Position numbers and translations under genes: made by a program. DNA of 64,000 nt from the NCBI GenBank assembly GCA_017307165.1, contig JAFKGK010000003.1, forward strand, positions 434,001 to 498,000. Reading direction: 5' to 3'. Positions within the stretch are counted from its first letter, which is position 1; each line of letters starts with the position of its first letter. The notes beneath the pieces were generated by a model that was not told the origin of the DNA, did no database searches, and was given only the letters and a program-made list of their open reading frames with translations. This document shows, piece after piece, positions 26,186 to 34,482 of this stretch. Source of the stretch: Candidatus Melainabacteria bacterium (GTDB lineage Bacteria > Cyanobacteriota > Vampirovibrionia > Obscuribacterales > Obscuribacteraceae).

Positions 26186-28176
26186 TGAGTGTCTCCTTTG
26201 TCCAGGCTGCTTTTGTGTATGTTTAGGGCGCGAGCCAGATCTTCGGAATAGATCTTATTGCCAGGTTCTAGAGCGCTGGCGATACGAAACTCGGAAACAG
26301 CCTCGACTGTAATGCCCAGGTTGAGGAGATTGAGCGCTAGACGGTGATGGGCCTCTGCACTCTGTAAATTGGCCTGACGAAGCAAATCTACAGCTCCTTG
26401 ATAATCGCGTTTTTCTTCTAATTGCTTTGCCTGCATCAAGATCTGCCGCGTTGCCTGGTCTTGTGGCGGTGCACCACTTGTAGTGCCTTTTTTTGTGCCA
26501 CTATTTTCGGGAGCAACTTTTTGAGGGTGATTGATGGTCTTGGTCGGTAGAGTATTTTGCGATTGTAGTGCCATCTGATTTAGCGCTGAGTCGTCATGGG
26601 TATTAAATCTGTCCGTGACTGCATTTTGTGATTGGTGCTGGGCTAATCCCTGATCGATGCCTTCGTATAGATTTTTGTTTTGATCAGTATTTCTTGCTGC
26701 TTGTGGTGGCATCTGCTGTGCTGGTTGCATAGGTTGAGAACCCCTTTCTTGCAATTCGCGCATGCGCTGGGCTGCCTCTGTATTATTGGGCTTGATCTGT
26801 ACTGCAGTGCGGTAGGCATTCATTGCTCCATTGTAGTCGCCGTTGGCCTCGAGACACTGTCCGTGAAAAATCTGGTATTCGTAGTTTTGGGGTTCCATCA
26901 TGATGGCCTGCCCCGCCTCGGCGAGAGCCTCTCTCTTGAGCCCCTGACCGAGAAAAGTCTCGGCCGCTTGTTTGTGCCGATCCGCGGCATCGTGCTTGAT
27001 CGCTGCTTGCAGACTCGCAATTCCTCTGGGAATACGCGCATCGGTGGGATTGAGATTTTTAGCTTGCATGTATTCGGATTCGGCACCACTATAATCGCCG
27101 GTCAACTGCATAGCGCCTGCAAGACCGAGATGGTTGTCTGCCAGGGTCGGGTTTTGCGAAACTTGTTTGCGCCAGATATCTATCAAAGCCTGCCCTGCAA
27201 CTGCATCCTTGTTGTCCGCGACTACGGATCTCCGCAATGATGCTGCCGCTGCAGTAAAGTCACGCTGCGACATGGCGATGACTCCTAATTGGCGGTGAGC
27301 CGGTCCATAGTTTTGATCCTTACCGAGCGCCTGTCTGTACCAGCTAGCTGCATTTTGTACTTGACCGTAGCGCATGGCCATGTCGCCCATCTTTGTATAT
27401 GTGCGTGCGCTGGGATCCAATTGCATTGCCTGCTGGTATTCGATCATGGCACCTTCGAGGTCGCCAGAATAAGCCAGTTGATCTCCAAGTCCCAACCTGT
27501 TGTCTGCATTGGTCGGATCCAGTCCTTGTTTGGAAATGGCTTCGCTGAGGTTTTTGGCTGCCAGGGCATTGTCGCCGATAGCTGTCAGAGCCTTTCTAAA
27601 AAGGTGGGCTGCTCCCTGGTAGTCCTTTTGGGACATACGCTCGACACCGTAGGTGCATCGTGCAGCCGAAAGATTGATCCTAAATTGCTTGTTGCTAGGA
27701 TCGAGCTTTACTGCTTGCTCGTGTTGTGAGATAGCCTCGTTCCAGCGTTTGGCTTTTCCCAGAGCAATAGCGCGATTGTTGGCTTCTATGGCATTGATCT
27801 GTGCTTGTCTGCCAGCATTCACCTTGTCCTGCTCGGCCTTCTTTTGCGCCTCGATCTGCCTTTTCTGCTCTTGTTGAGCCTTTATTGCATTTTGTGCTTC
27901 TTCTTCTTTCTTTCTTTTTTCTTCGTCTCGATAATCGGGTCTGCGGCCAGCCCATCTAGAGGGAGCAAGAGGCTCACGATCTGTGGTGGAGGCACCACCG
28001 CCTGAAAAGTCTTTGTTAGGCCGATAAAAATCAGAAGAATGAGGCAAGGGTGTGGTGTTGAATTTTGCCTGTGTCTGTGCGAGTGCAGCAGCCTGGGGCA
28101 GCAAAGTCAAGGTGATCGCTGTCAAAGCAGGGAGGTCTAGGATATTAAAAGGCAAGATTTTTTTATCGGACGCCAT
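26182..28176 (-). CDS. Exported TPR protein upstream of the RpoB paralogue
   Basis: The 664-residue protein has a hydrophobic segment at about 12-33 (LDLPALTAITLTLLPQAAAL) that can be a signal peptide, a very charged coiled coil at 80-120 (EEKRKKEEEAQNAIKAQQEQ), about nine TPR units between 125 and 440 (for example LGLGDQLAYSGDLEGAMIEY), a Gln/Asn-rich linker and further TPR-like helices at the end. Its last four bases (ATGA) overlap the start of the RpoB-like gene, so the two are translated together. If the signal is used it lies outside the cytoplasm, and could not contact a polymerase, which makes the coupling odd. An uncleaved anchor cannot be excluded. Confidence 0.85.
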   Translation of the reverse strand: MASDKKILPFNILDLPALTAITLTLLPQAAALAQTQAKFNTTPLPHSSDFYRPNKDFSGGGASTTDREPLAPSRWAGRRPDYRDEEKRKKEEEAQNAIKAQQEQKRQIEAQKKAEQDKVNAGRQAQINAIEANNRAIALGKAKRWNEAISQHEQAVKLDPSNKQFRINLSAARCTYGVERMSQKDYQGAAHLFRKALTAIGDNALAAKNLSEAISKQGLDPTNADNRLGLGDQLAYSGDLEGAMIEYQQAMQLDPSARTYTKMGDMAMRYGQVQNAASWYRQALGKDQNYGPAHRQLGVIAMSQRDFTAAAASLRRSVVADNKDAVAGQALIDIWRKQVSQNPTLADNHLGLAGAMQLTGDYSGAESEYMQAKNLNPTDARIPRGIASLQAAIKHDAADRHKQAAETFLGQGLKREALAEAGQAIMMEPQNYEYQIFHGQCLEANGDYNGAMNAYRTAVQIKPNNTEAAQRMRELQERGSQPMQPAQQMPPQAARNTDQNKNLYEGIDQGLAQHQSQNAVTDRFNTHDDSALNQMALQSQNTLPTKTINHPQKVAPENSGTKKGTTSGAPPQDQATRQILMQAKQLEEKRDYQGAVDLLRQANLQSAEAHHRLALNLLNLGITVEAVSEFRIASALEPGNKIYSEDLARALNIHKSSLDKGDTQ

Positions 28177-28536
28177 TTCTTCTATTTCTTGAATTTTATA
28201 TCTGGGAACGCTGCGCCTTATGGCTCAGACTTTCTTAGCTCAATCTAACGATGTCACGGGGGCGGGTCCATGGGAAAATTCCCCGCACTATGGTAATTTT
28301 ACGCGCTTTTTGAGCAAACATCTCTCGCTTAGCTAGCGCAAAGCTATGTTCTGCCCTTCTTGTTTATGATTTAAGCGCATTTTAGATTGGCCCGCTTGGC
28401 TCTTTTGAGGGCTTTTTAGTGACGAATCCGCTAAAAATTTATTTTGCTACTATATAGGGTATATAGATTATGCACTCGGCCGTACTGGCGCAATCGCTGG
28501 ACGCTGTTACAATATGGGTGTCGTTGGGAGACTAAC
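28177..28536. promoter_or_regulatory. Divergent intergenic region
   Basis: This 360-base gap separates the start of the TPR-rpoB-like block from the response-regulator gene. It should hold promoters for both. I see a direct repeat TATATAG-GG-TATATAG at 28451-28466 and a possible -10 TACAAT at 28508-28513 for the rightward gene. No clear -35 is visible, and no coding region. On the minus strand TTGAGC and TAAGGC 17 bases apart, near 28210-28240, are a weak candidate. Confidence 0.5.
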
Positions 28537-29370
28537 TTGGATTCAGTTTTACAGTCGGTTCAAAGACCATCTATGTTTAGACCACGCACCGTTTTATGTG
28601 AACGCCACGAGCTCATCAGGTTTGGTCTGAAAAGAGTGGTTTCCGAAGTCGTCGAAATCGTAGGCGAGGCTTCCGACGGTATGGCTGCTATTGAGATGAT
28701 CAGGAGATTGCGTCCTGATCTTGTCATGCTGGATGTCGATCTGGATATATTAAACGGCGTCGAGGTATGCCGTCGGGTGTCGGAGGACTTGCCCAATACC
28801 AATGTCCTGATCCTGACCGATTCTTACCATGCGACCAAGTATCACAATCAGTTGATTCGTGCCGGGGCTCGGGGCTTTTGTCTAAAGAGCTCAGGTCCAC
28901 GCACTCTTTTCGAAGCAATCGAGCAAGTCTCCAAGACTCTGCCTTATTGCGACCCTAAGATCACGCAGCTGGTCAAGCAGACACCGACCACAAATATTCC
29001 CAACAGTAATCTCACAGAGCGCGAGATTGAAGTTTTGATCCGGCTCGATCTCCGCAATAAAGAGATAGCCGAAGAACTCGACATGAAGTTGAGGACTGTC
29101 GAAAAGCATATCGAATGCATACTTGCTAAGCTCAAAGTGCCTACCCGTACGGCAGCCGCTCTTAAAGCAGTGCAGCTGGGTTATGTACTCTTGCCCAAGA
29201 TGCCTGGTCGCGATCCCGTGACTGGAGTCAGTCATGAGCAAACCGTGGCCGAGCTACAGGCCGAGTTGGCGATTGCCAACGAACACCTCAAGGCTCTCCT
29301 CAAGCAAAACGAATTGCTCAAAGAAGCTCTCAATGACAAGATCCGCAACCCCAGTCAGGGCGCCCAATAA
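28537..29370 (+). CDS. NarL/LuxR-type response regulator
   Basis: A receiver domain (about 17-135) is followed by a LuxR helix-turn-helix (about 155-220: LTEREIEVLIRLDLRNKEIA, LRTVEKHIECILAKLKV) and a C-terminal coiled coil (AELQAELAIANEHLKALLKQ). The phosphate-accepting Asp66 is present in LVMLDVDL, as are the later Thr and Lys (LILTDS, FCLKSS), but the usual acidic pair is reduced to ERH, so metal binding may be altered. No histidine kinase is next to it. The TTG start at 28537 is chosen for its ideal GGGAG at six bases; an ATG at 28573 is the alternative. The next gene starts inside its last 38 bases. Confidence 0.85.
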   Translation: MDSVLQSVQRPSMFRPRTVLCERHELIRFGLKRVVSEVVEIVGEASDGMAAIEMIRRLRPDLVMLDVDLDILNGVEVCRRVSEDLPNTNVLILTDSYHATKYHNQLIRAGARGFCLKSSGPRTLFEAIEQVSKTLPYCDPKITQLVKQTPTTNIPNSNLTEREIEVLIRLDLRNKEIAEELDMKLRTVEKHIECILAKLKVPTRTAAALKAVQLGYVLLPKMPGRDPVTGVSHEQTVAELQAELAIANEHLKALLKQNELLKEALNDKIRNPSQGAQ

Positions 29371-30259
29371 TCTGTTTGAGCAAGCGCGCCGATGGACCTT
29401 TGTGCTCGTTTTGCAGACTGTGTTTTTTGCCCTGGCAATGACACCTGGTCGCTGCCAGCAGGTGGTGGACAAGACCCCACCTTTCAAAATTGGCTCAAAA
29501 TTTTCGCGTGGGTTGCAAAAATACAGCGGCATAACGTTTTTTAGCGAGAAGATCGGCAATACGATCGCTGGTGCTGCCCTCAGGCATAGAACCGGTGGTA
29601 GTGTCAAAGTCAGGATGCGCTTGTATAGCCTGACCGACCTGGTTGCCGGCAAGGTAAAGTCGCTAGACGTGAGTTTGCAGGAGCCGCAATTGAAAGGGCT
29701 GGCAATCTCTGGACTTGATATCAAAACAGACACCCCTCTCTGGTATCACTATCGACGAGGCAAAGGTAAAAAGACCGGCATTGATGCACCGACCTTGATA
29801 GCCGTCAAGGCGCGATTGACTCAGGCCGATGTTGAAAAGGCCCTCAACAGTAAAGAGATAGCGGCAAGTTTGCGCGGGCTCAAACTAGATCTGCCTGGAT
29901 TGGATGATCAACAATTGAGTGTTTTGCAGCCCAGGGTCAGTATCGTCGATGGCAAGATCTTGCTCAAGGCCGTGCTCAACGTCGAGGGTGCGGACCCTGC
30001 CGACGGAATCCCGATTACAATCATTGCAAAGCCTGTTCTCGAAGGTGACAGTCGGATCGTCATGTCTGAACTAGATGTGCAGGGTGAAGGTATAACAGAT
30101 CCAGAGAAATTTTCCGAATTTGCCAAGCAGCTCCTCAATCCCCTCGTTGATCTAGCTAGATTGGATCGTCGCGATCATGCCTTTCGCCTTACCAATATCA
30201 CCATTGATGAGAGTGGTGTCGCAGGTGATGGTAAACTGCTTCTGGCGCCTCGACCCTGA
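29333..30259 (+). CDS. DUF2993/LmeA-like envelope lipid-binding protein
   Basis: After a hydrophobic N-terminal segment (WTFVLVLQTVFFALAMTPGR) the protein has the pattern of DUF2993: LRHRTGGSVKVRMRLYSLTD, the GLDIKTDTPLWYHY region, then the VTQADVEKALNS-like block and a C-terminal LVDLARLDRRDHAFRLTNIT block. Characterised relatives (LmeA of mycobacteria) bind phospholipids in the periplasm; cyanobacteria have many copies. The start at 29333 overlaps the response regulator by 38 bases and has only a weak ribosome binding site, so coupled translation or a later start is possible. The GerMN lipoprotein follows 22 bases after it. Confidence 0.8.
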   Translation: MTRSATPVRAPNNLFEQARRWTFVLVLQTVFFALAMTPGRCQQVVDKTPPFKIGSKFSRGLQKYSGITFFSEKIGNTIAGAALRHRTGGSVKVRMRLYSLTDLVAGKVKSLDVSLQEPQLKGLAISGLDIKTDTPLWYHYRRGKGKKTGIDAPTLIAVKARLTQADVEKALNSKEIAASLRGLKLDLPGLDDQQLSVLQPRVSIVDGKILLKAVLNVEGADPADGIPITIIAKPVLEGDSRIVMSELDVQGEGITDPEKFSEFAKQLLNPLVDLARLDRRDHAFRLTNITIDESGVAGDGKLLLAPRP

Positions 30260-30281
30260 TGCAATTTTTGGGATGCTTTAA

Positions 30282-30866
30282 ATGAGAACCACATGCAGTA
30301 TCACACTTTCCCTCAATCTCATTGTCTCTGCTCTGGTCATAGTCATGGGACTTTCCTCCTGTGCTTCCCAAAGGGCAGCTTTATCAGATGGCCCCGTCCC
30401 AAAAAAGTCAAAAAAGGTCGTTAATGCCAGGTTGGCAGGCACGAGCCCAAAGGTCTGGTTTGTAAGACCGACTGCCGACGGGGTGCTGCAACAAGTCGCT
30501 TGCGACAGGTCGGATCTAAAAGAAGCAGCAGGCAGCGACGCGGTGACCCAGGCAGTCAAGCAATCTGTCGAAGAGCTCTTGAAGGGACCAAGTGCGCAAG
30601 AGGCAGAGAGTGGTTTGGGCTCGGAGATTCCTAAGGGTACTGTCTTGATTGGAGTTGCAACAGACGCCGACGGCAATATCGTCATCGATCTTTCTCAGCG
30701 TTTTGTGACCGGTGGGGGTATCTCATCGTTTGAGGCCAGGATGGAGCAATTGCGCCAGACAGCTGATCTAGCAGCCGGTGGTCGAAGGGTATTTTTAAAT
30801 GTAGAGGGCCAAAGATTAGTGCAGGCGACGGGCGAAGGCATAGAAGTCAAGCAGCCTATTAATTAA
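30282..30866 (+). CDS. GerMN-domain lipoprotein
   Basis: The signal peptide ends in lipobox LSSC (Cys27), so the protein is probably membrane-tethered on the outer face. The C-terminal 130 residues match the GerMN (sporulation/spore germination) domain: VKQSVEELLKGPSAQEAESG, IPKGTVLIGVATDADGNIVIDLS, then FEARMEQLRQTADL and the RRVFLNVEG block. GerMN occurs in many non-sporulating bacteria, including cyanobacteria, next to cell-wall enzymes, and its ligand is not settled. Spacing to the DUF2993 gene suggests a shared transcript and a joint envelope role. Confidence 0.85.
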   Translation: MRTTCSITLSLNLIVSALVIVMGLSSCASQRAALSDGPVPKKSKKVVNARLAGTSPKVWFVRPTADGVLQQVACDRSDLKEAAGSDAVTQAVKQSVEELLKGPSAQEAESGLGSEIPKGTVLIGVATDADGNIVIDLSQRFVTGGGISSFEARMEQLRQTADLAAGGRRVFLNVEGQRLVQATGEGIEVKQPIN

Positions 30867-30955
30867 GGATGTTACGATAATATTCAGGGTCCTCCAAGGT
30901 CCCTGTCCAATGTGCTATGTTCTATCTGTATCATTCTTAGTCTCAGGGTGCCGCC

Positions 30956-31180
30956 ATGAAGGAAGGAATTCACCCCAATTACTTTGAGATCGTTGCAACT
31001 TGTGTATGCGGCGCCAATGTACAGTTGGGTTCCACCAAAAATCAGATCCGCGTAGAAATTTGCAGCAGCTGCCATCCTTTCTACACCGGACAGCAAAAGA
31101 TCATCGACACTGAAGGTCGTGTAGACCGCTTCGTCAAGCGCTACAAGCTCGACAAGGCACCGGCTAAAGCCGGATCTTAG
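30956..31180 (+). CDS. rpmE: 50S ribosomal protein L31 (zinc-binding form)
   Basis: The 74-residue protein has all family landmarks: GIHPNY near the start, four cysteines (16, 18, 36, 39) that bind zinc, HPFYTGQQKI and EGRVDRFVKRY. It sits on the large subunit at the bridge to the small subunit. The Cys set marks the C+ type, which is replaced by a Cys-free paralogue under zinc starvation in many bacteria; no such paralogue is in the window. A strong terminator follows. The 90-base leader holds an imperfect AGGGTCC/GGTCCCT hairpin that might act in autoregulation; this is a guess. Confidence 0.97.
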   Translation: MKEGIHPNYFEIVATCVCGANVQLGSTKNQIRVEICSSCHPFYTGQQKIIDTEGRVDRFVKRYKLDKAPAKAGS

Positions 31181-31202
31181 TTTGATCTAAAGCAATCGCG
31201 TT

Positions 31203-31234
31203 CCCAGGATAGAGTTTTCTCCATCCTGGGTTTT
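31203..31234 (+). terminator. Intrinsic terminator after rpmE
   Basis: CCCAGGAT and ATCCTGGG pair, with GAG/CTC extending the stem above a mismatch, and TTTT follows. It is 23 bases past the rpmE stop. Confidence 0.88.
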
Positions 31235-31270
31235 CGTTTATGTGCTCGTTCATGTGCTCGTTTATGTGGA
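31235..31270. repeat. Three tandem 12-base repeats
   Basis: CGTTTATGTGCT, CGTTCATGTGCT and CGTTTATGTGGA follow one another without gaps between the rpmE terminator and pyrF. The unit is a multiple of three but no gene is coded here. It could be a slippage remnant; no known function. Confidence 0.7.
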
Positions 31271-31299
31271 TATAAGAAATAGGAGATGGTTGCAAAGTA

Positions 31300-32064
31300 A
31301 TGAAGATGATCGCACGGAGAGATTTAAGCGCGAAAGATCGATTGATAGTTGCTCTTGATGTGCCTGATCTCGAGGCTGCCCGTTCCGCCATGCAGCTATT
31401 AAAGGATGATGTCGGTATGTTTAAGATCGGCCTCGAGCTTTTTACCGCTTGTGGAGTCGTTTTGTTTGATCTTGCGCGCGAGCTTGGCGTGAGGGTGTTT
31501 TTTGATACCAAGTTTCATGATATACCCAATACAGTCGCCCAGGCCAGTGGGGCTGCCACCAGGCATGGTGTCAATATGTTCAACCTGCATGCCCTGGGTG
31601 GGCGGGCTATGATGGAGGCTGCTGCGCGGGCTGTGTGCGATAGTGTCAAAGATGCACACTTGAGGCCGGCTCTCATAGCCGTGACTATCTTGACCAGCAC
31701 GAGTCAGGATCAATTAAGGGCTGACCTTTGTATAGATGATCCACCTCTCGAGCAAATGGTGCTGCATCTAGCTCGCATGGCTTGTGACAGCGGTATGGAT
31801 GGAGTGGTTGCCTCTGCCAGGGAGGCTAAGGCAATCAGAGCGGCCATGGCCGACCATGACCAATTTTTGATAGTAACGCCTGGAATCAGGCCTGCCTGGT
31901 CAGTGGCTAACGATCAAGTCCGGATCGTCACTCCGGCTGATGCCATCGCAGACGGTGCCGATTATCTAGTTGTCGGTCGCCCAATAATGGCTGCTGCAGA
32001 CAAAAAATCGGCAGCGCGGCGGATTGTAGATGAGATGGAGCAGGCCTTAGTAACCCCAAAATGA
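31300..32064 (+). CDS. pyrF: Orotidine-5'-phosphate decarboxylase
   Basis: PyrF decarboxylates OMP to UMP, the last step of pyrimidine synthesis. The 254-residue protein starts with LIVALDVPD, has the catalytic DxKxxD array as FDTKFHDIPNTV (Asp, Lys, Asp), then NLHALGGRAMM, LIAVTILTS, GMDGVVASAREAKAIR, and the phosphate gate VTPGIRPAW...ADYLVVGRPI. All active-site residues that can be judged are present. Two ATGs lie close at the start (31300 and 31306). It stands alone between a terminator and a convergent operon ending 11 bases away. Confidence 0.96.
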   Translation: MKMIARRDLSAKDRLIVALDVPDLEAARSAMQLLKDDVGMFKIGLELFTACGVVLFDLARELGVRVFFDTKFHDIPNTVAQASGAATRHGVNMFNLHALGGRAMMEAAARAVCDSVKDAHLRPALIAVTILTSTSQDQLRADLCIDDPPLEQMVLHLARMACDSGMDGVVASAREAKAIRAAMADHDQFLIVTPGIRPAWSVANDQVRIVTPADAIADGADYLVVGRPIMAAADKKSAARRIVDEMEQALVTPK

Positions 32065-32074
32065 GCAATTGCAA

Positions 32075-33082
32075 TCAGCGCTGAGCCAAATGCTCTCCTG
32101 TCTCCATTTGGTTGTGCAGATTGATCTGATCTTTGTTTGTGCGGTCCGCAGCGCTGCCCGTAGAAGTAGAAGTAGAAGTAGAAGTAGAAGTGGAACTAGA
32201 ATCAGAAGTCGAAGTAGAGGCGTTTGCATCGTTATTTGACTGACCGCGACCAAATAATGATAGAAAAGAAGAGAGTGGATTGGTCGCCTGTAAGTCCGTG
32301 CCCTGGTGATAGAGGTAACCCAGTGGCTCTGCGAGATCTTCGGCATTTGTGTAGCGCGCGAGCATACCTCTGCTTGCCGCAGAAATGGCCCCTGTTTCTT
32401 CGGATACTACTATGCACAAGCCATCGTAGGTCTCTGATAAACCAATGGCGGCCCTGTGTCTGGTGCCATATTTGTAAGAAAGTTTTGGATTGTCGGTCAT
32501 CGGCAAGATGACGCCTGCAGCCACGATCTTGTCTTTGCGTATTACCACTGCACCGTCGTGCAAAGGTGATTTGGGAAAGAATATTGTCAGAAGAAGATTG
32601 AATGATATGTCGGCATTGACTGGCGTGCCTGGGCTCAGATAATCTCTTTCGCCCTCTGGTGGCTCGATTACTATGAGCGCGCCAATCTTGGACCGAGAAA
32701 GCTCTTTGACGGCCTTGATGATTTGTTTGATGTCTTGCGAGGTCTTGGTTTGATCGGTGTTTTGCAGAGATAGATCAAATTTGAAGGTCTGGACCCGCCC
32801 TAGATAACCGAGCCCGCGTCGGATCTCTGGTTGAAATACCATGACTAGGGCAAGGGCCGCAGCAGGAATGATAGCCTGAAGAATGTGCACGATGATGGTC
32901 AGTTGAAGCCACCAGCAAGCAATACTGATGGCGATGAGGACCAGCATGCCTTTGACAAGCCGTTCGGCATGAGTACCTGCGATACGGCGCCATAGCCAGA
33001 GGCCCGAATAGCAGATAATAAATATCTGGACGATTATTTTCACCCAGGACAACCAATTTACGTTTTCGAATAAGTTGTCCAA
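32075..33082 (-). CDS. cdaA: Diadenylate cyclase CdaA, membrane-bound
   Basis: CdaA makes cyclic di-AMP from two ATP. Three membrane helices lie at about 14-83, followed by the DAC domain with DGA (176-178, in SPLHDGAVVI) and RHR (208-210, in YGTRHRAAIG), both needed for catalysis. The product is a second messenger controlling potassium and osmolyte balance. The last about 70 residues are a Ser/Thr-rich tail coded by a hexanucleotide repeat, not part of the enzyme. TTG start with AGAGG six bases upstream. It follows lysA by 23 bases, a pairing also known in Cyanobacteria; unlike Firmicutes there is no cdaR or glmM. The window also codes a c-di-AMP phosphodiesterase at 54,889. Confidence 0.94.
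   Translation of the reverse strand: MDNLFENVNWLSWVKIIVQIFIICYSGLWLWRRIAGTHAERLVKGMLVLIAISIACWWLQLTIIVHILQAIIPAAALALVMVFQPEIRRGLGYLGRVQTFKFDLSLQNTDQTKTSQDIKQIIKAVKELSRSKIGALIVIEPPEGERDYLSPGTPVNADISFNLLLTIFFPKSPLHDGAVVIRKDKIVAAGVILPMTDNPKLSYKYGTRHRAAIGLSETYDGLCIVVSEETGAISAASRGMLARYTNAEDLAEPLGYLYHQGTDLQATNPLSSFLSLFGRGQSNNDANASTSTSDSSSTSTSTSTSTSTGSAADRTNKDQINLHNQMETGEHLAQR
32160..32219. repeat. Hexanucleotide microsatellite in cdaA
   Basis: GTAGAA is repeated five times perfectly and about five more times imperfectly, coding alternating Ser-Thr on the minus strand. Because the unit is six bases, gain or loss keeps the frame and changes only tail length. Confidence 0.85.
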
Positions 33083-33105
33083 CCGCGTCCTCTATTGCTG
33101 ACTTA

Positions 33106-34482
33106 CTATTTTTTACCCGCTTCGGTGGCAATCCAACTGGGTATCCGATCGTGAGCCACCAGATCTTGTAAAGACTCGCGTTGGATGATTACTGCTGCTC
33201 GACCATCCTTGACCAATACGCAAGCCGGTTTGGTCGTACGGTTGTAGTTGGACGACATGCTGTAATTGTAGGCCCCCGTGCAAAAGACGCAAAGCGTGTC
33301 GCCTTGGTAGGCCTCGAGGCTGGTCTCCTGTACGATTATATCTCCGGACTCGCAATACCGACCGACCACGGTCCATTTTTCGGCCTTGGAGCTGTGCCTC
33401 GAGCTCATTCTGTTAGCTATGTCGCAGGTATATTGTGCTGCGTATGTTATGGGGCGTGGGTTGTCCGCCATGCCTCCATCGACGCTGAGATAATTGGTGC
33501 CTTGCGGTAGTCTTTTAAGATTGCCGATCTCGTAAAGGGTTATCCCAGCAGTGCCTATAATGGCGCGGCCTGGCTCGATCGATAATTCGGGCAAAGCTAG
33601 CTGGTTATTGTTAAATGTCTCGATGACCGCGTCTGCAATTGATTTTGCCCAATCGGTGAGGTTGATAGGTTGGTCCGAATCGATATAAGCGATGCCTACT
33701 CCTCCTCCGACATCCAGGTGGTCCATCTGCTTGCCATATTTTTCTTTGTATTGTCGATATAAATCGGCCATCAAAGCCACTAAATCGACATATGCTTGAG
33801 TATCCATAGCCTGGCTGCCAATGTGAGCGTGTAATCCTATCAGCGCCAATCCTGGAGCGTCTTCGATCATCTGGATGGCGTCGTCGATCTGCTCCAGCGG
33901 TATACCAAATTTGGATGCATCGTGTCCGGTCTTGATGTATTCGTGTGTGTCTATCTCGATCCCAGGAATGATCCGGACAAGAACTTGAACGGTTGTATCT
34001 AGTTGTTGTGCAATCTCGTCGATTCGCAGGATGTCCTGAAAATTGTCGATGATGATCCTGGGGCTACTGCCGGAGCGACCTTTATCTTTGGCACCACATT
34101 CGATGGCATAGCGTAGTTCGGATGCCGATTTGTTATTGCCATGAAAAAATATTTTGGAAGGATCGAATCCGGCTGTTAAGGCGGTGTATAGCTCTCCATC
34201 CGAAACCACATCCAGGCCAAAGCCGATCTCTTGCACCAGCTTGGCCATTGCAGTGCAGAGAAATGCTTTGCCGGCGTAGCATGGTAGAGATCTCGGATAG
34301 TGGGCAAGCCCGGCTTTGAGAGAGTGCGCGGCTTGTTCGATCGTCTCCTGGCAGATCACCCACAGTGGGCTGCCAAACTCTTGCACGAGAGTATCGATTG
34401 CGACACCGCCAATAGACAATCGATCATCGCTATCGATCTTTGCCGAAACCGGCATAATATTTTGATTGACGGTTTTTTTCAT
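33106..34482 (-). CDS. lysA: Diaminopimelate decarboxylase
   Basis: LysA converts meso-diaminopimelate to lysine, using PLP. The fold III (alanine racemase-like) barrel shows the PLP lysine in CYAGKAFLC, then FGLDVVSDGEL, FHGNNKSASEL, RIIPGIEIDTHEYIKTGHDASKFGIP, a Gly-rich loop LDVGGGVGIAY, EPGRAI and, at the C-terminus, GRYCESGD with the active-site Cys and PGAY-like CTGAYNYSMSSNYN. Length 458 fits the family. ATG at 34480-34482 follows GAGG by ten bases; a longer frame is possible. Its start overlaps the upstream unknown gene by 53 bases, and cdaA follows 23 bases downstream. Confidence 0.96.
   Translation of the reverse strand: MKKTVNQNIMPVSAKIDSDDRLSIGGVAIDTLVQEFGSPLWVICQETIEQAAHSLKAGLAHYPRSLPCYAGKAFLCTAMAKLVQEIGFGLDVVSDGELYTALTAGFDPSKIFFHGNNKSASELRYAIECGAKDKGRSGSSPRIIIDNFQDILRIDEIAQQLDTTVQVLVRIIPGIEIDTHEYIKTGHDASKFGIPLEQIDDAIQMIEDAPGLALIGLHAHIGSQAMDTQAYVDLVALMADLYRQYKEKYGKQMDHLDVGGGVGIAYIDSDQPINLTDWAKSIADAVIETFNNNQLALPELSIEPGRAIIGTAGITLYEIGNLKRLPQGTNYLSVDGGMADNPRPITYAAQYTCDIANRMSSRHSSKAEKWTVVGRYCESGDIIVQETSLEAYQGDTLCVFCTGAYNYSMSSNYNRTTKPACVLVKDGRAAVIIQRESLQDLVAHDRIPSWIATEAGKK

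Noticed and set aside
26680..27240. 186-codon plus-strand frame with hydrophobic Cys-rich stretches
   Set aside because: It is antisense to the TPR repeats of the exported TPR protein and has no start signal.
30885..30910. Imperfect hairpin AGGGTCC/GGTCCCT before rpmE as a possible riboswitch
   Set aside because: Too short and mismatched to be any known riboswitch; kept only as a remark in the rpmE entry.
31164..31511. Minus-strand frame with an HINEHMNEH repeat
   Set aside because: It results from the 12-base tandem repeat and overlaps the start of pyrF.
32159..32220. Hexamer repeat considered as a CRISPR-like array
   Set aside because: No spacers; it is an in-frame coding microsatellite.
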